Assembly (NCBI RefSeq): GCF_021390645.1
Contig: NZ_JAJEJT010000004.1
Span: forward strand, 620,001-684,000
DNA length: 64,000 nucleotides
Direction of reading: 5' to 3'
Source: Paraburkholderia flagellata
Lineage (GTDB): Bacteria > Pseudomonadota > Gammaproteobacteria > Burkholderiales > Burkholderiaceae
Shown: piece after piece, positions 27,910 through 37,598 of the stretch
Numbering within the stretch: position 1 is the stretch's first letter
Layout of the letters: every line of letters begins with the position of its first letter
Program-made: the position numbers and the translations under genes
Notes under the pieces: model-generated
What the model saw: only the letters and a program-made list of their open reading frames with translations
Databases searched by the model: none
What the model was told of the DNA's origin: nothing

Positions 27910-28728
27910 ATGACTGACGAATCCACGAACCGCGCCACGACACGCGGCGCGCCCGGCGAGCTGGTGCTGAGCCTGCGCGGCATCTCGAAGCACTTCGGCG
28001 CGGTTTCGGCCCTCACGGACATCGAGCTCGACGTGCATGCGGGCGAGGTGGTCGCCCTCGTTGGCGACAACGGCGCGGGCAAATCGACGCTCGTGAAGAT
28101 TCTCGCGGGCGTGCACCAGCCGAGCGCCGGGACGATCACCTTCCGCGGCCAGCCGGTGAACCTGTCCGATCCGGGCACGGCGCTCGACTTAGGCATCGCG
28201 ACGGTGTTCCAGGACCTCGCGCTGTGCGAGAACCTCGACGTCGTGGCGAACATCTTCCTCGGCCGCGAGTTGAGCCCTTACCGGCTCGACGAGGTCACGA
28301 TGGAAGTGAAGGCCTGGACGCTCCTCAACGAGCTATCGGCGCGCATTTCCAGTGTGCGCGACGTGGTCGCCTCGCTCTCGGGCGGCCAGCGCCAGACGGT
28401 GGCGATCGCGCGCTCGCTGCTGCTCGATCCGAAGCTCATCATGCTCGACGAGCCGACCGCCGCGCTCGGCGTGGCGCAGACCGCCGAGGTGCTGAACCTG
28501 ATCGAGCGCGTGCGCGACCGCGGGCATGCCGTCATCATGATCAGCCACAACATGGAAGACGTGCGCGCGGTCGCGGACCGCATCGTCGTGCTGCGCCTCG
28601 GACGCAACAACGGGATCTTCTATCCCGACTCATCCAATGCCGAACTCGTGGCGGCGATCACCGGCGCGACGGAAAACGCGGTGTCGCGCCGCGCGGGCCG
28701 CCGCCAGACGCAACAGGACGTCCAATGA
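27910..28728 (+). CDS. Sugar ABC transporter ATP-binding protein, single-domain
   Basis: 272 residues from ATG 27910. It contains one complete nucleotide-binding domain: Walker A GDNGAGKST (about 57-65), the signature LSGGQRQTVAIARSLL, Walker B LIMLDEPTAALG and the H-loop histidine in MISHNMED. Ribose-class (CUT2) importers usually use a fused two-domain ATPase of about 500 residues. This one has a single domain like the fructose importer FrcA, and would act as a homodimer. It lies between its binding protein and permease genes. Confidence 0.9.
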   Translation: MTDESTNRATTRGAPGELVLSLRGISKHFGAVSALTDIELDVHAGEVVALVGDNGAGKSTLVKILAGVHQPSAGTITFRGQPVNLSDPGTALDLGIATVFQDLALCENLDVVANIFLGRELSPYRLDEVTMEVKAWTLLNELSARISSVRDVVASLSGGQRQTVAIARSLLLDPKLIMLDEPTAALGVAQTAEVLNLIERVRDRGHAVIMISHNMEDVRAVADRIVVLRLGRNNGIFYPDSSNAELVAAITGATENAVSRRAGRRQTQQDVQ

Positions 28729-28739
28729 AAGGAACGATC

Positions 28740-30023
28740 ATGAGCAAGACTATCCATGGCGCTCCGCAGCCTGAAGACCAGGACGCCTCCAGGCCCGCCA
28801 CGTTGCTCGACCGCAGCGACGTGCGCGTGAAGCATGCGAGCGGAATCGGCGAGAGCGTTGCGGCATTCGTCGATCGCGTGCGTTCGGGCGATCTGGGTTC
28901 ACTCCCGGTCATCGCGGGGCTCGTCATCATCTGGACGGTGTTCACGAGCCTGAACCCGGTGTTTCTCTCCGCCGACAACCTCGTGAACATGCTGTTCGAC
29001 TGCTCGACGGTCGGCGTGATTTCGCTTGGCATCGTCTGCGTGCTGATGCTTGGGCAGATCGATCTTTCGGTAGGCTCGATGAGCGGCTTCGCTTCGGCGC
29101 TCGTCGGCACGCTGTGGGTCAACGACGGCTGGCCGGTGCTGATCGCCATCGTCGCCGCCATTGCGGTGGGCGCGGTGATCGGCGCGCTGTATGCGCTGCT
29201 GCTCAACTGGATAGGCATGCCAAGTTTCGTCTCCACGCTCGCGGGCCTGCTCGCCATTCTCGGCATGCAACTCTACGTGCTGGGCTCGACGGGTTCGATC
29301 AATCTGCCTTACGGCTCGACGATGGTGAATTTCGGACAACTGATGGTCATACCGCCGATCGCCTCGCATGTGATTGCGCTGCTGCCCGGTATCGTGCTCC
29401 TGCTGCTCGGCATGCGCACGCGCACGCGCCGCCATGCGGCGAGGCTCTCCGCGCCTTCGGTCGCAGGCCTGCTTGGGCGCGTGGTGGCGCTGACCGTGTT
29501 CCTCGAAATCGTCGTGGCCTATCTCAACCGCGGACGTGGTGTGCCGCTTATGTTCGGCCTCTTTCTGGGGCTTGCGGTCGTCATGCAATACGCGCTCACG
29601 CGCACGCGCTGGGGCCGTTCGATGCACGCCGTGGGTGGCAATCACGAAGCCGCGCGGCGCGCGGGTATCAAGGTCGGTGCGATCTATACGAGCGCTTTCG
29701 TGCTGTGCGCAAGCCTCGCCGCGATTGGCGGCGTGCTGACCGCGGCGCGCCTCGCCTCAGCGAGCCAGCAGGCCGGCACGGGCGACGTGAACCTCAACGC
29801 CATCGCGGCGGCCGTGATCGGCGGCACGAGCCTGTTCGGCGGGCGCGGCAGCGCATGGTCGGCAGTGCTTGGCATTATCGTCATCCAGTCGATTGCGAGC
29901 GGCCTCACGCTGCTGAATCTGTCGTCGTCGCTGCGCTTCATGATTACCGGCGCCGTGCTGGCCATTGCGGTGATCGTCGATTCGCTCGCCCGTCAGTCGC
30001 GCGTTTCGCATGGCCGCGCGTAA
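28740..30023 (+). CDS. Sugar ABC transporter permease (XylH/RbsC class)
   Basis: 427 residues from ATG 28740, which has AAGGAAC six bases upstream. ATG 28725 overlaps the ATPase stop as ATGA and is an alternative. About ten membrane segments are visible. The conserved [19 protein letters not shown] and [18 protein letters not shown] motifs and a late [15 protein letters not shown] define the ribose/xylose permease family. Its length and internal linker with a run of arginines ([11 protein letters not shown]) match XylH rather than RbsC. It forms the membrane channel of the ribitol importer. Confidence 0.9.
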   Translation: MSKTIHGAPQPEDQDASRPATLLDRSDVRVKHASGIGESVAAFVDRVRSGDLGSLPVIAGLVIIWTVFTSLNPVFLSADNLVNMLFDCSTVGVISLGIVCVLMLGQIDLSVGSMSGFASALVGTLWVNDGWPVLIAIVAAIAVGAVIGALYALLLNWIGMPSFVSTLAGLLAILGMQLYVLGSTGSINLPYGSTMVNFGQLMVIPPIASHVIALLPGIVLLLLGMRTRTRRHAARLSAPSVAGLLGRVVALTVFLEIVVAYLNRGRGVPLMFGLFLGLAVVMQYALTRTRWGRSMHAVGGNHEAARRAGIKVGAIYTSAFVLCASLAAIGGVLTAARLASASQQAGTGDVNLNAIAAAVIGGTSLFGGRGSAWSAVLGIIVIQSIASGLTLLNLSSSLRFMITGAVLAIAVIVDSLARQSRVSHGRA

Positions 30024-30057
30024 AGCGTTGGAACCTGATTCAAGGAGAAAGTCACCC

Positions 30058-30786
30058 ATGTCTGAATCGATCAAGGGAAAGGTCGCCGCCATTACGGGCG
30101 CGGCGTCCGGCATCGGCTTCGCGTGCGCGCGCGCGTTCGTGGACGAAGGCGCGAAAGTCGTGCTGATCGACCGAGCGCAGGACCGGCTCGCCAAATGTTG
30201 CGCGGAGCTGGGGCCCAATGCGCTGCCGCTCGCCATGGATCTGCTCAACCCTGCGGACTATGCGGCCATGCTGCCCAGGATTCTTGAACTCGCGGGCGGG
30301 CTCGACATCTTTCACGCCAATGCGGGCGCCTATGTCGGCGGTGAGGTGGCGAACGGCAATCCCGACGAGTGGGACCGCATGCTCAACCTGAACATCAACG
30401 CCGCGTTTCGCTCAGTGCATGCGGTGCTGCCGCACATGATCGCGCAGAAGACGGGCGATATCATTTTCACGAGTTCGGTGGCGGGCGTCGTGCCGGTGGT
30501 GTGGGAGCCCATTTACACGGCGTCGAAGTTCGCGGTGCAGGCCTTCGCGCACACCGTGCGCCGCCAGGTCGCGAAGCACGGCGTGCGCGTGGGCGCGGTG
30601 CTGCCGGGCCCCGTGGTCACGGCGTTGCTGGACGACTGGCCCAAGGCGAAGATGGACGAAGCGCTCGCCCAGGGCAGTCTGATGCAGCCGAAGGAAGTCG
30701 CCGATTCCGTGGTATTCATGCTCACGCGGCCGCGCAACGTCACCATTCGCGACCTCGTGATCCTGCCTAACAGTGTCGATCTGTAA
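30058..30786 (+). CDS. rbtD: Ribitol 2-dehydrogenase (SDR family)
   Basis: 242 residues from ATG 30058, with AAGGAG upstream; an open frame continues back to 30010 inside the permease end but lacks a ribosome site. It oxidises ribitol to D-ribulose with NAD. The NAD-binding [12 protein letters not shown], the NAG motif [11 protein letters not shown] and the catalytic Y153-x3-K157 (IYTASK) are all present. The stretch [20 protein letters not shown] and the C-terminal [16 protein letters not shown] match the Klebsiella ribitol dehydrogenase sequence as I recall it almost word for word, so the specific call is strong. It is next to a D-ribulokinase. Confidence 0.9.
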   Translation: MSESIKGKVAAITGAASGIGFACARAFVDEGAKVVLIDRAQDRLAKCCAELGPNALPLAMDLLNPADYAAMLPRILELAGGLDIFHANAGAYVGGEVANGNPDEWDRMLNLNINAAFRSVHAVLPHMIAQKTGDIIFTSSVAGVVPVVWEPIYTASKFAVQAFAHTVRRQVAKHGVRVGAVLPGPVVTALLDDWPKAKMDEALAQGSLMQPKEVADSVVFMLTRPRNVTIRDLVILPNSVDL

Positions 30787-30804
30787 ATACACAGTCAACG
30801 AGCC

Positions 30805-32433
30805 ATGACCTCAATTAACCAGGCTGGCGGCCCGCGCCATACCGTCGGCGTCGATGTGGGCACGGGCAGCGCCCGCGCCGGTATTTTCGATTCCGCTGGA
30901 CGCATGGTGGCGTCGGCAAAACACGACATCACCGTGTTTCATGAGAGCGGCGCGATCGTCGAGCAATCGAGCACGCAGATATGGAATGCCGTGTGCCATG
31001 CCGTCAAGGACGCGCTGGCACAGGCGGCGATTTCGCCGGAGCGAATCGCAGGAATCGGTTTCGACGCCACCTGTTCGCTCGTCGTGCTGGGCGAGGGCGG
31101 CCAGCCGCTGCCCGTTGGGCCGTCTGAAATGGCAGAGCGCGACATCATCGTGTGGATGGACCATCGCGCCGTGGCGCAGGCCGAGCGCATCAACGCCACG
31201 GGCCACGATGTGCTGCGTTTCGTGGGCGGCAAGATCTCGCCCGAGATGGAAACGCCCAAGCTGCTTTGGCTGCTGGAAAACAGGCCCAAGGTGTTCGCCG
31301 CCGCCTGGCAGTTCTTCGACCTGACCGACTTTCTCACGTGGCGCGCCACGGGCGACCTGTCGCGTTCCACCTGCACCGTGACCTGCAAGTGGACCTATCT
31401 CGCGCACGAGCAGCGCTGGGACGAGAATTACTTTCGCACCGTGGGTCTTGGCGTGCTCGCCGACGAAGGTTTCGCGCGCATCGGTCAGAAGATAGTCGAG
31501 CCTGGCACGGCGCTCGGCAGCGGGCTCACGCCGCAGGCCGCCGCGCAGCTCGGCCTGCGCGCGGGCACGCCGGTGGCGACGGGCGTGATCGACGCGCACG
31601 CGGGCGGCATCGGCACGGTGGGCGCGCAAGGGCAGCCCGAGGCGTGTCTCGCGTATGTGTTCGGCACCTCGTCATGCACGATGACGACCACGCGCGACCC
31701 TGTGTTCGTGCCGGGCGTGTGGGGCCCGTACTACTCGGCGATGGTGCCCGAGGCGTGGCTCAACGAGGGCGGGCAATCGGTGGCGGGCGCGGCGATCGAG
31801 CGGCTCATCACGCTGCATCCGCTCGCGAGAGAAGCCGCGAGCCGCGCGGCGAGCGAAAATCAGTCGCTGCCGACGATGCTCGCCGGGCTGGCGGCGCAGG
31901 CTTCGGACGGCCTCTCTGGCGCGGTGCGCCTCGCGCACGATCAGGGGCTGCACGTCGTGCCGGAATTCCTCGGCAACCGCGCGCCGTTCGCCGATCCGCA
32001 CGCGCGGGCGGTCATCGCGGGACTCGGCATGGAGACGGACATGGAGAGCCTCATCGCGCTCTATGTCGCCGGTATTTGCAGCATCGGCTATGGGTTGCGG
32101 CAGATCATCGAGGTGCAGGCCCAGGCGGGCGCGCCGATCGAGCAGGTCGTGATCAGCGGCGGTGCTGGCCGGCTCGACCTCGTGCGCCAATTGCTTGCGG
32201 ACGCAACGGGTAAGCCCGTACTCGCCACTCATGCAGACGAGCCCGTCTTGTTGGGCGCGGCCATGCTGGGCGCCGTGGCGGGCGGCTTATATGAGAACGC
32301 CCGCGAGGCGATGGCCGCGATGTCGCAGATCAGCAAGGTCTACGCACCGGCCACGGGCGAGATCGCGGCGCTGCACGAGGCGCGTTACCGCGCCTTCACG
32401 CAGTTGCAGGACGTGGCGCGCGCGATCAGGTAG
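30805..32433 (+). CDS. FGGY-family D-ribulokinase
   Basis: 542 residues, the length of ribulokinase/RbtK-type FGGY kinases. It phosphorylates D-ribulose at C5 to give D-ribulose 5-phosphate for the pentose phosphate pathway. Signs are the N-terminal phosphate-1 loop VGVDVGTGSARAGIFD, the central WMDHRA and GIDAH-like GVIDAHAGGIGT, and the C-terminal VVISGGAGRLDLVRQLLAD adenosine-binding region. It starts 18 bases after the ribitol dehydrogenase stop and completes the pathway. The upstream enzyme makes D-ribulose, which supports this substrate over L-ribulose or xylulose. Confidence 0.88.
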   Translation: MTSINQAGGPRHTVGVDVGTGSARAGIFDSAGRMVASAKHDITVFHESGAIVEQSSTQIWNAVCHAVKDALAQAAISPERIAGIGFDATCSLVVLGEGGQPLPVGPSEMAERDIIVWMDHRAVAQAERINATGHDVLRFVGGKISPEMETPKLLWLLENRPKVFAAAWQFFDLTDFLTWRATGDLSRSTCTVTCKWTYLAHEQRWDENYFRTVGLGVLADEGFARIGQKIVEPGTALGSGLTPQAAAQLGLRAGTPVATGVIDAHAGGIGTVGAQGQPEACLAYVFGTSSCTMTTTRDPVFVPGVWGPYYSAMVPEAWLNEGGQSVAGAAIERLITLHPLAREAASRAASENQSLPTMLAGLAAQASDGLSGAVRLAHDQGLHVVPEFLGNRAPFADPHARAVIAGLGMETDMESLIALYVAGICSIGYGLRQIIEVQAQAGAPIEQVVISGGAGRLDLVRQLLADATGKPVLATHADEPVLLGAAMLGAVAGGLYENAREAMAAMSQISKVYAPATGEIAALHEARYRAFTQLQDVARAIR

Positions 32434-32449
32434 TCAGAGCGGTAGCGGC

Positions 32450-33718
32450 TCAAGCCGCCTCGCCGCTGCGCTGCGCGAGCGCGGTGGCCGCAGCCTGACT
32501 TTGCGCGAGGTGCCGCAGCAACTTCGTCACCATCAAAACGACGGTGAGCGCGAGCAGGACGAAGAACACCGCGAGCGGCGTGAGCACATGCACGGACACG
32601 AAGCCGGCCAGGCCCATCATCGCCGAGGAAACGAGCAGCAGCGCGCAGCCCAGAATCGCGCTCGTCAATCCCGCGATATGCGGGAACAGCGAATTGCCCT
32701 TCGCCATCAGCGTGGGATACATCGCGCCCGCGCACAGACCCATCACGAGCACGGGCGTGGCGAGCGTCCACACGCGCAAGCCCACCGTGAGCGCGAGCAC
32801 GAGCATGACGATCGCCGCGCCCGCCATCACGCGCGCGCCCACGCGCAGCCGCTGTTCCGGGGGGGGCAGGCGCGGGCCATGCAGCCGGTTCGAGAGGCCG
32901 CCGAGGAAATACATCAAGCCGATGCCGAGTGCCAGATAGCCGAAGAACGTCGGCGGCTTATGCAAGGTGTTCTGCACCATGAACGGCCCGATGATGTTGA
33001 ACACCAGCAAGATGCTGTAGCACAGGCCCTGAGCGAGAAAGCAGCTCTGGAACACGGGACTCGCGAGCACCTTTCCCGCGTTCGCGATGAGCGTGCGCGG
33101 CTCCAGATGCACCGGTTGCCGCAAGGTCTCGCGAAAGCGCCACAGCAGCGCCCACATCACCAGCGAATAGACGAGCAGGAACACGAGGCACGACTTCCAG
33201 CCGAACAGCTCCTGCAAGTGCGCGCCGATCACGGGCGCGATGATCGGCGCGAGCCCCCATGTGATCGACATATAGGTGAACGCGTGCATGAGCGCGGTGC
33301 CCACGAACGAGTCAGTGATGATGGCCTTGGCGAGCAGGTTGGTCGCGGCGATGCCGAAGCCCTGCAGGCAGCGCGCCAGCACAAACGTTTCCAGATTCGG
33401 CGCGGCCAGCGAAAGCAGGCAGCCGATCGTGTAGACGACAAGGCCGAACGCCAGCACGCGTTTGCGTCCCAGGGCGTCGGAGATCGGCCCGAAGATCAGC
33501 TGGCCGAGTGCGTACGCCGCCATATAGACCGACACACTCGACTGGATCGCTTGCGGCGAGGTCGCGAAGTAGCGCGCCATGGCAGGCAGCGCGGGCACGT
33601 AGATGTCGATGGCGAGCTGTCCGGCGGAGGCGAACAGGCAGATCAGGAACAGCAGGAAACGCGGCGAGTTCGCCGGGCGTGCGGCGATGGCTGGACGTTC
33701 GGGCAGATCGTGGGTCAT
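32450..33718 (-). CDS. Bcr/CflA-family MFS drug efflux transporter
   Basis: 422 residues from ATG 33718; the frame is open far upstream to 34024, but the added part is arginine-rich and not protein-like. Twelve membrane segments; the first includes AIDIYVPALPAMARYF, the Bcr/CflA/TCR signature with acidic residue in helix 1, followed by GPISDALGRKRVL (motif A) and an RCLQGFGIAATNL motif. Homologues export chloramphenicol, bicyclomycin or sulfonamides. It converges on the kinase gene with only 16 bases between, and has no regulator of its own. Confidence 0.85.
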   Translation of the reverse strand: MTHDLPERPAIAARPANSPRFLLFLICLFASAGQLAIDIYVPALPAMARYFATSPQAIQSSVSVYMAAYALGQLIFGPISDALGRKRVLAFGLVVYTIGCLLSLAAPNLETFVLARCLQGFGIAATNLLAKAIITDSFVGTALMHAFTYMSITWGLAPIIAPVIGAHLQELFGWKSCLVFLLVYSLVMWALLWRFRETLRQPVHLEPRTLIANAGKVLASPVFQSCFLAQGLCYSILLVFNIIGPFMVQNTLHKPPTFFGYLALGIGLMYFLGGLSNRLHGPRLPPPEQRLRVGARVMAGAAIVMLVLALTVGLRVWTLATPVLVMGLCAGAMYPTLMAKGNSLFPHIAGLTSAILGCALLLVSSAMMGLAGFVSVHVLTPLAVFFVLLALTVVLMVTKLLRHLAQSQAAATALAQRSGEAA

Positions 33719-33980
33719 GACAGCGTGAAAAGGGCGGATTCCGTTGCGGCGGCGCGGGCGCGTTCGAGCGGCGTGTTCAAAAAGCGCGTTCGAATCTCGA
33801 ACAGAGTGTCCGGCGCGGCGGCGTAGGCGCGTATTGTGCCCGTTATCGCTGATTTCCGTGCGACGCCCATCGTGCGGGCACGCAGCGGGAACGGGCGGCC
33901 GCCAGGCGGCAATGGCGTGCCGGGCGCGGCGTTTGCTGGAAATGCGCATATCTCGCCCTTGATATTCGCGGAGTGCCCAC

Positions 33981-34244
33981 ATGCCCGAGAAAAGGCCGAA
34001 ACCGGCCACGCGCCGCCCGACCACCGCGGAAGACTACGAAGTCTTCTGCGGCGAGCAGATCGACGGGGCGGGCCGCTACTACGGATTGCTGCGTATTCGC
34101 CGCAAGACCGACGGGCGGCTCATCTATCCGTTCGACGGCTGCCCGCGTCCGGGGCCGTGCGCCACGGGTCCGCTGGCGCGGCAACAGGCCCTCACGCTTG
34201 CCGACGAACTGATCCGCGCGGACATCGCAACGCCCGAAGGGTGA
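33981..34244 (+). CDS. Small conserved protein of unknown function
   Basis: 87 residues. The pattern TAEDYEVFCGEQIDGAGRYY followed by RRKTDGRLIYPFDGCPRPGPC and a helical end (LADELIRADIATPEG) is a small beta-rich domain that I believe recurs in Burkholderiaceae (resembles DUF6723, from memory). There is no signal peptide or membrane segment. It is divergent from the efflux carrier and 210 bases before the cysteine desulfurase. Function unknown. Confidence 0.6.
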   Translation: MPEKRPKPATRRPTTAEDYEVFCGEQIDGAGRYYGLLRIRRKTDGRLIYPFDGCPRPGPCATGPLARQQALTLADELIRADIATPEG

Positions 34245-34454
34245 TGAGGCATCGCCTGCGGGTTTTCGGGCAGGTCCTGCCTGTCCGCAGCCGTCGCACG
34301 GCTCCAGAGCCGATGAATCGAGAATTTCATTTCGCAAGAGGCCTGTTGAGTAGAAATGGATACTCCTGCGTTTGGAGAATCCGCTTAATTTTGGAACCAT
34401 TTTTTAGCGTCCGACGCGTAGCATTTTCGACATTCCGTTGTGCGAGAAACGAAG

Positions 34455-35630
34455 ATGAGCGAGAAGGGCGATTTGCGTTACTTTGACTATGCCGCGACCA
34501 CCCCGGCGGACCCGCGGGTGATCGAGGCGATGTTCGGCTGTCTGGGCATGGAAGGCGACTTCGGCAATCCCGCATCAAGCTCGCATGGCGCGGGCCAGCG
34601 GGCGCGGCGGCTCGTCGAGCAGGCGCGCAAGGACGTGGCGGCGCTCATCGGCGCCGATGCCGAAGAGATCGTCTGGACTTCCGGCGCAACCGAGTCGAAC
34701 AATCTCGCGCTCAAGGGCTATGCGGATCGCGCGACGCAAAAGCGCCACCTCATCACGAGCCAGCTTGAGCACAAGGCCATTCTCGATACGATGACGAGCC
34801 TCGAAGCGCGCGGCATGGCCGTCACGCGGCTCGCGCCGAACGCGCACGGCGAGATCACGGCCGAGGCCGTGGCCGCTGCGCTGAACGCCGACACCGGGCT
34901 CGTCTCGCTCATGCTGGTCAACAACGAACTGGGCACGCTTACCGACGTCGCGGCGATTGCGCGCGTGGTGCATGCCGCGGGCGCACTGCTGCACGTCGAT
35001 GCGGCGCAGGCGCTCGGCAAGACGCCCATCGACGTGAGAGCGATGGGCATCGACCTTCTCTCGATGTCGGCGCACAAGGTGTACGGGCCGAAGGGCATCG
35101 GCGCCATCTATGTGAGCCGCGAGGCGTTCGAGCGCATTGCGCCGCAAATGCACGGTGGCGGCCACGAGCGCGGCTTGCGCTCGGGCACGCTGGCCACGCA
35201 TCAGATCGTCGGCATGGGTGTGGCGTGCGTGATTGCGCGCGAGGCGCTGCAAAAGGACAGCGAACGCATTGCGCGTCTGGGCGGGCGCCTGCTGGCCGAG
35301 GTGCTCGCGTTGCCGGGCGTCACGCTCAACGCGGCGCGCGCGAAGCGTATTCCACACACGCTGAGCCTCACGATCGATCTGCCGGGCTTCTTCCCGTTCC
35401 TGCTGACCGGCGACCTCGCGATTTCCTCGACTTCGGCTTGCAACTCGGCTGCGGGTACGCCTTCGCATGTCCTCACGGCAATCGGGGTTAGCGAGGAAGC
35501 GGCAAACCGCACGGTGCGCTTGAGCCTCGGGCGCTTCACGAAACCGGAAGACGTCGATTTCGCGGTGGACTGCATTCGCCGCGCGGTGGCGCCGTGCCTG
35601 CCGGCCGCTGTGGCCACCGTGCCCGCTTGA
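34455..35630 (+). CDS. Cysteine desulfurase (NifS/IscS family)
   Basis: 391 residues from ATG 34455; a GTG at 34440 is an alternative. This PLP enzyme takes sulfur from cysteine as an enzyme persulfide. Visible are DYAATTPADPRV at the start, the PLP lysine in SAHKVYGPKG (H207-K208) and the catalytic cysteine loop TSACNSAAGTPSHVL (C329). No IscU, IscR or HscAB genes are beside it, so it is not the housekeeping ISC operon. Instead a TauE/SafE sulfur-anion exporter follows 37 bases later, suggesting a role in sulfur trafficking. Confidence 0.88.
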   Translation: MSEKGDLRYFDYAATTPADPRVIEAMFGCLGMEGDFGNPASSSHGAGQRARRLVEQARKDVAALIGADAEEIVWTSGATESNNLALKGYADRATQKRHLITSQLEHKAILDTMTSLEARGMAVTRLAPNAHGEITAEAVAAALNADTGLVSLMLVNNELGTLTDVAAIARVVHAAGALLHVDAAQALGKTPIDVRAMGIDLLSMSAHKVYGPKGIGAIYVSREAFERIAPQMHGGGHERGLRSGTLATHQIVGMGVACVIAREALQKDSERIARLGGRLLAEVLALPGVTLNAARAKRIPHTLSLTIDLPGFFPFLLTGDLAISSTSACNSAAGTPSHVLTAIGVSEEAANRTVRLSLGRFTKPEDVDFAVDCIRRAVAPCLPAAVATVPA

Positions 35631-35667
35631 CCTCACCGTTCAAAGTCACGATGAGCATCGACCCTCG

Positions 35668-36474
35668 ATGATCGTTTCACTCGTTCTCGGCGCCATGATC
35701 GGCGCGTTGCTGGGACTCACGGGCGCCGGCGGCGGCATTCTCGCCGTGCCGGCCATCGTGGTGGGAATGGGCTGGCCCATGCAGCAGGCCACGCCGGTCG
35801 CGTTGATCGCCGTGGCGAGCAGCGCGGGAATCGGCGCGCTCGAAGCCTTCAGAAAGCGCCTCGTGCGCTATCGCGCGGCGTTCTGCATGGCGCTGGCGGG
35901 CGTGCCGACCACGTGGCTCGGCGTGCGTCTCGCGCAAGCCATGCCGCAACGTCTGCTGCTCGCGCTCTTCGCCGGCGTGATGCTGTTCGTGGCCGTGCGT
36001 CTGCTGCGTCAAACCATTGGGAAAAAGCGCGCGCTGCAGGAAGCGTCGCCGCTTTGCGTGGGGCGTATCAATCCCGACACAGGACGCCTCGTCTGGTCGA
36101 AAACCACGGCGCTCGCGCTGGCGTCGACCGGCGCGTTGACGGGCCTGATGACGGGTCTGCTCGGCGTGGGCGGCGGCTTCGTCATCGTGCCCATGCTGCG
36201 CAAGCTCACGAACATTTCCATGCACGGCATCGTTGCGACGTCGCTGATGGTCATCGCGCTCGTGGGCTCTGGCGGTGTCGTGGCGACGGTGCTGCACGGC
36301 GTGCCGCTGCGGCTCGACCTCACGCTCTGGTTCAGCGTCGCGACTGTTGTCGGCATGATGCTGGGTCGTCACGTTTCGCACCGCGTCTCAGCGCGGCATA
36401 CGCAGATGGGTTTCGCCGCGATCCTGGTGTGCGTGGCGTGCGGCATGCTCGCCAAGGTGGCGCTCGGTTACTGA
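35668..36474 (+). CDS. TauE/SafE-family sulfite/organosulfur anion exporter
   Basis: 268 residues with about eight hydrophobic segments arranged as two similar halves. Each half begins with a glycine-rich repeat: GAMIGALLGLTGAGGGILAVPAI at the start and ALTGLMTGLLGVGGGFVIVPML in the middle (quoted in parts). This duplicated LxGxGGG pattern defines TauE/SafE carriers. It lies directly behind the cysteine desulfurase and may export sulfite or a related anion, or import sulfur for it. Confidence 0.85.
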   Translation: MIVSLVLGAMIGALLGLTGAGGGILAVPAIVVGMGWPMQQATPVALIAVASSAGIGALEAFRKRLVRYRAAFCMALAGVPTTWLGVRLAQAMPQRLLLALFAGVMLFVAVRLLRQTIGKKRALQEASPLCVGRINPDTGRLVWSKTTALALASTGALTGLMTGLLGVGGGFVIVPMLRKLTNISMHGIVATSLMVIALVGSGGVVATVLHGVPLRLDLTLWFSVATVVGMMLGRHVSHRVSARHTQMGFAAILVCVACGMLAKVALGY

Positions 36475-36511
36475 GCCCAGCGCCTTGCGCGCGCGTGGCC
36501 CTCGACGTGCC

Positions 36512-37420
36512 TCAACTGGCCTCGGCGAGAAAGAGCCGGATTTCGTCGGCGAGCCAGTCGCGCACGGCGCGCACTTTGGGATCGTCGCGGCTGCCGATGC
36601 GGTAGACGAGGTCATGGCCGCGTTCGGACTCGAGACGCAAGTGCGGGAACGGCGCGACGAGTCGGCCAGCCGCGATGTCGTCCGCCACGATCACGCTGCG
36701 CCCCAGCGCCACGCCTTCGCCGCGTATCGCCGCCTCGATCGCGAGGCTCCCATGGCTGTAGGCCGTGCCGCGATCGCTGCGCACGCCGCTCAAGCCCGCC
36801 AGCGCCAGCCATTGCTCCCAGTTAGCGAGCATGCCTCCCTCGTGCAGCAAGGTGCAGCGCGCGAGGCTTTCGACCGAGGCCATGCCGCCCATCTTCGCCC
36901 GATAGTCAGCACTGCAAACTGGCGTCACGGTTTCTTCCAGAATGCGCTCGGCCAGCACGCGCGGGTAGCGCCCGCTGCCGTAGCGAATGGCGACATCGAC
37001 GTCCGAGTCGTTGAGATCGACGTATTTGTCGGTCACGTCGAGGTGCACGTCCAGTTCCGGATGGCGAGCCTTGAGGCGATAGAGGCGCGGCGCGAGCCAG
37101 CGGTTCGCGAAGGACACGCTCGCGTTGATCTTCAGACGCGTGACGCTGTCGTGCGTGCGCAAGCGCTCGGACTCCTTGGTCAATTCAGCGAGCGCGCGGT
37201 TGACGGCCAGCAGGAATTCGGCGCCCGCCTCGGTCAGGACGATGCGCCGCGTGAGGCGCTGGAAGAGCGCCACGCCCAGATGGCTTTCGAGCGTCTTGAT
37301 ATGGCGGCTCACCGCGCCATGCGTGACGTGCAGTTCCTGCGCCGCCAGCGTCATGCTGAGGAGCCGTCCGGTGGCTTCGAAGGCGCGCAGGGTTTGCAAC
37401 GGGGGAAGGCGGTCGAACAT
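36512..37420 (-). CDS. LysR-family regulator (GcvA-like)
   Basis: 302 residues from ATG 37420; relatives begin MFDRLPPLQTLRAFEATGR, as here. An upstream ATG at 37462 would add 14 residues, but a small dyad covers that stretch. The helix-turn-helix LSMTLAAQELHVTHGAVSRH lies near residues 20-40. It is divergent from the membrane protein at 37599, with a perfect GACAAA/TTTGTC dyad between them, so that gene is its likely target. Confidence 0.85.
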   Translation of the reverse strand: MFDRLPPLQTLRAFEATGRLLSMTLAAQELHVTHGAVSRHIKTLESHLGVALFQRLTRRIVLTEAGAEFLLAVNRALAELTKESERLRTHDSVTRLKINASVSFANRWLAPRLYRLKARHPELDVHLDVTDKYVDLNDSDVDVAIRYGSGRYPRVLAERILEETVTPVCSADYRAKMGGMASVESLARCTLLHEGGMLANWEQWLALAGLSGVRSDRGTAYSHGSLAIEAAIRGEGVALGRSVIVADDIAAGRLVAPFPHLRLESERGHDLVYRIGSRDDPKVRAVRDWLADEIRLFLAEAS

Positions 37421-37470
37421 GGAGCAGGATGCGTGCGGTACGTGTGAGTTTTGCTCACGCATTATATGAC

Positions 37471-37485
37471 GACAAATGGTTTGTC
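37471..37485. promoter_or_regulatory. Perfect dyad, probable LysR operator
   Basis: GACAAA (37471-37476), TGG, TTTGTC (37480-37485) in the gap between the divergent LysR and membrane-protein genes. A second dyad, GTGAG/CTCAC, lies at 37444-37458, just before the chosen LysR start. Confidence 0.45.
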
Positions 37486-37598
37486 AGCCATGTTGGCGCC
37501 CTTCAATATGGGCACAAAGCCGCGGGACGTAACGTAACTCGTGTTACCCGTGCCGCGCATTCCTGAAAGTTGGCATTCTCCGCATTGCGTCGCTCATC

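Noticed and set aside
26767..28116. 449-residue minus-strand frame
   Set aside because: Antisense to the binding protein and ATPase with no recognisable features.
32162..33826. 554-residue plus-strand frame
   Set aside because: Overlaps the kinase end and runs antisense to the Bcr/CflA carrier; low complexity.
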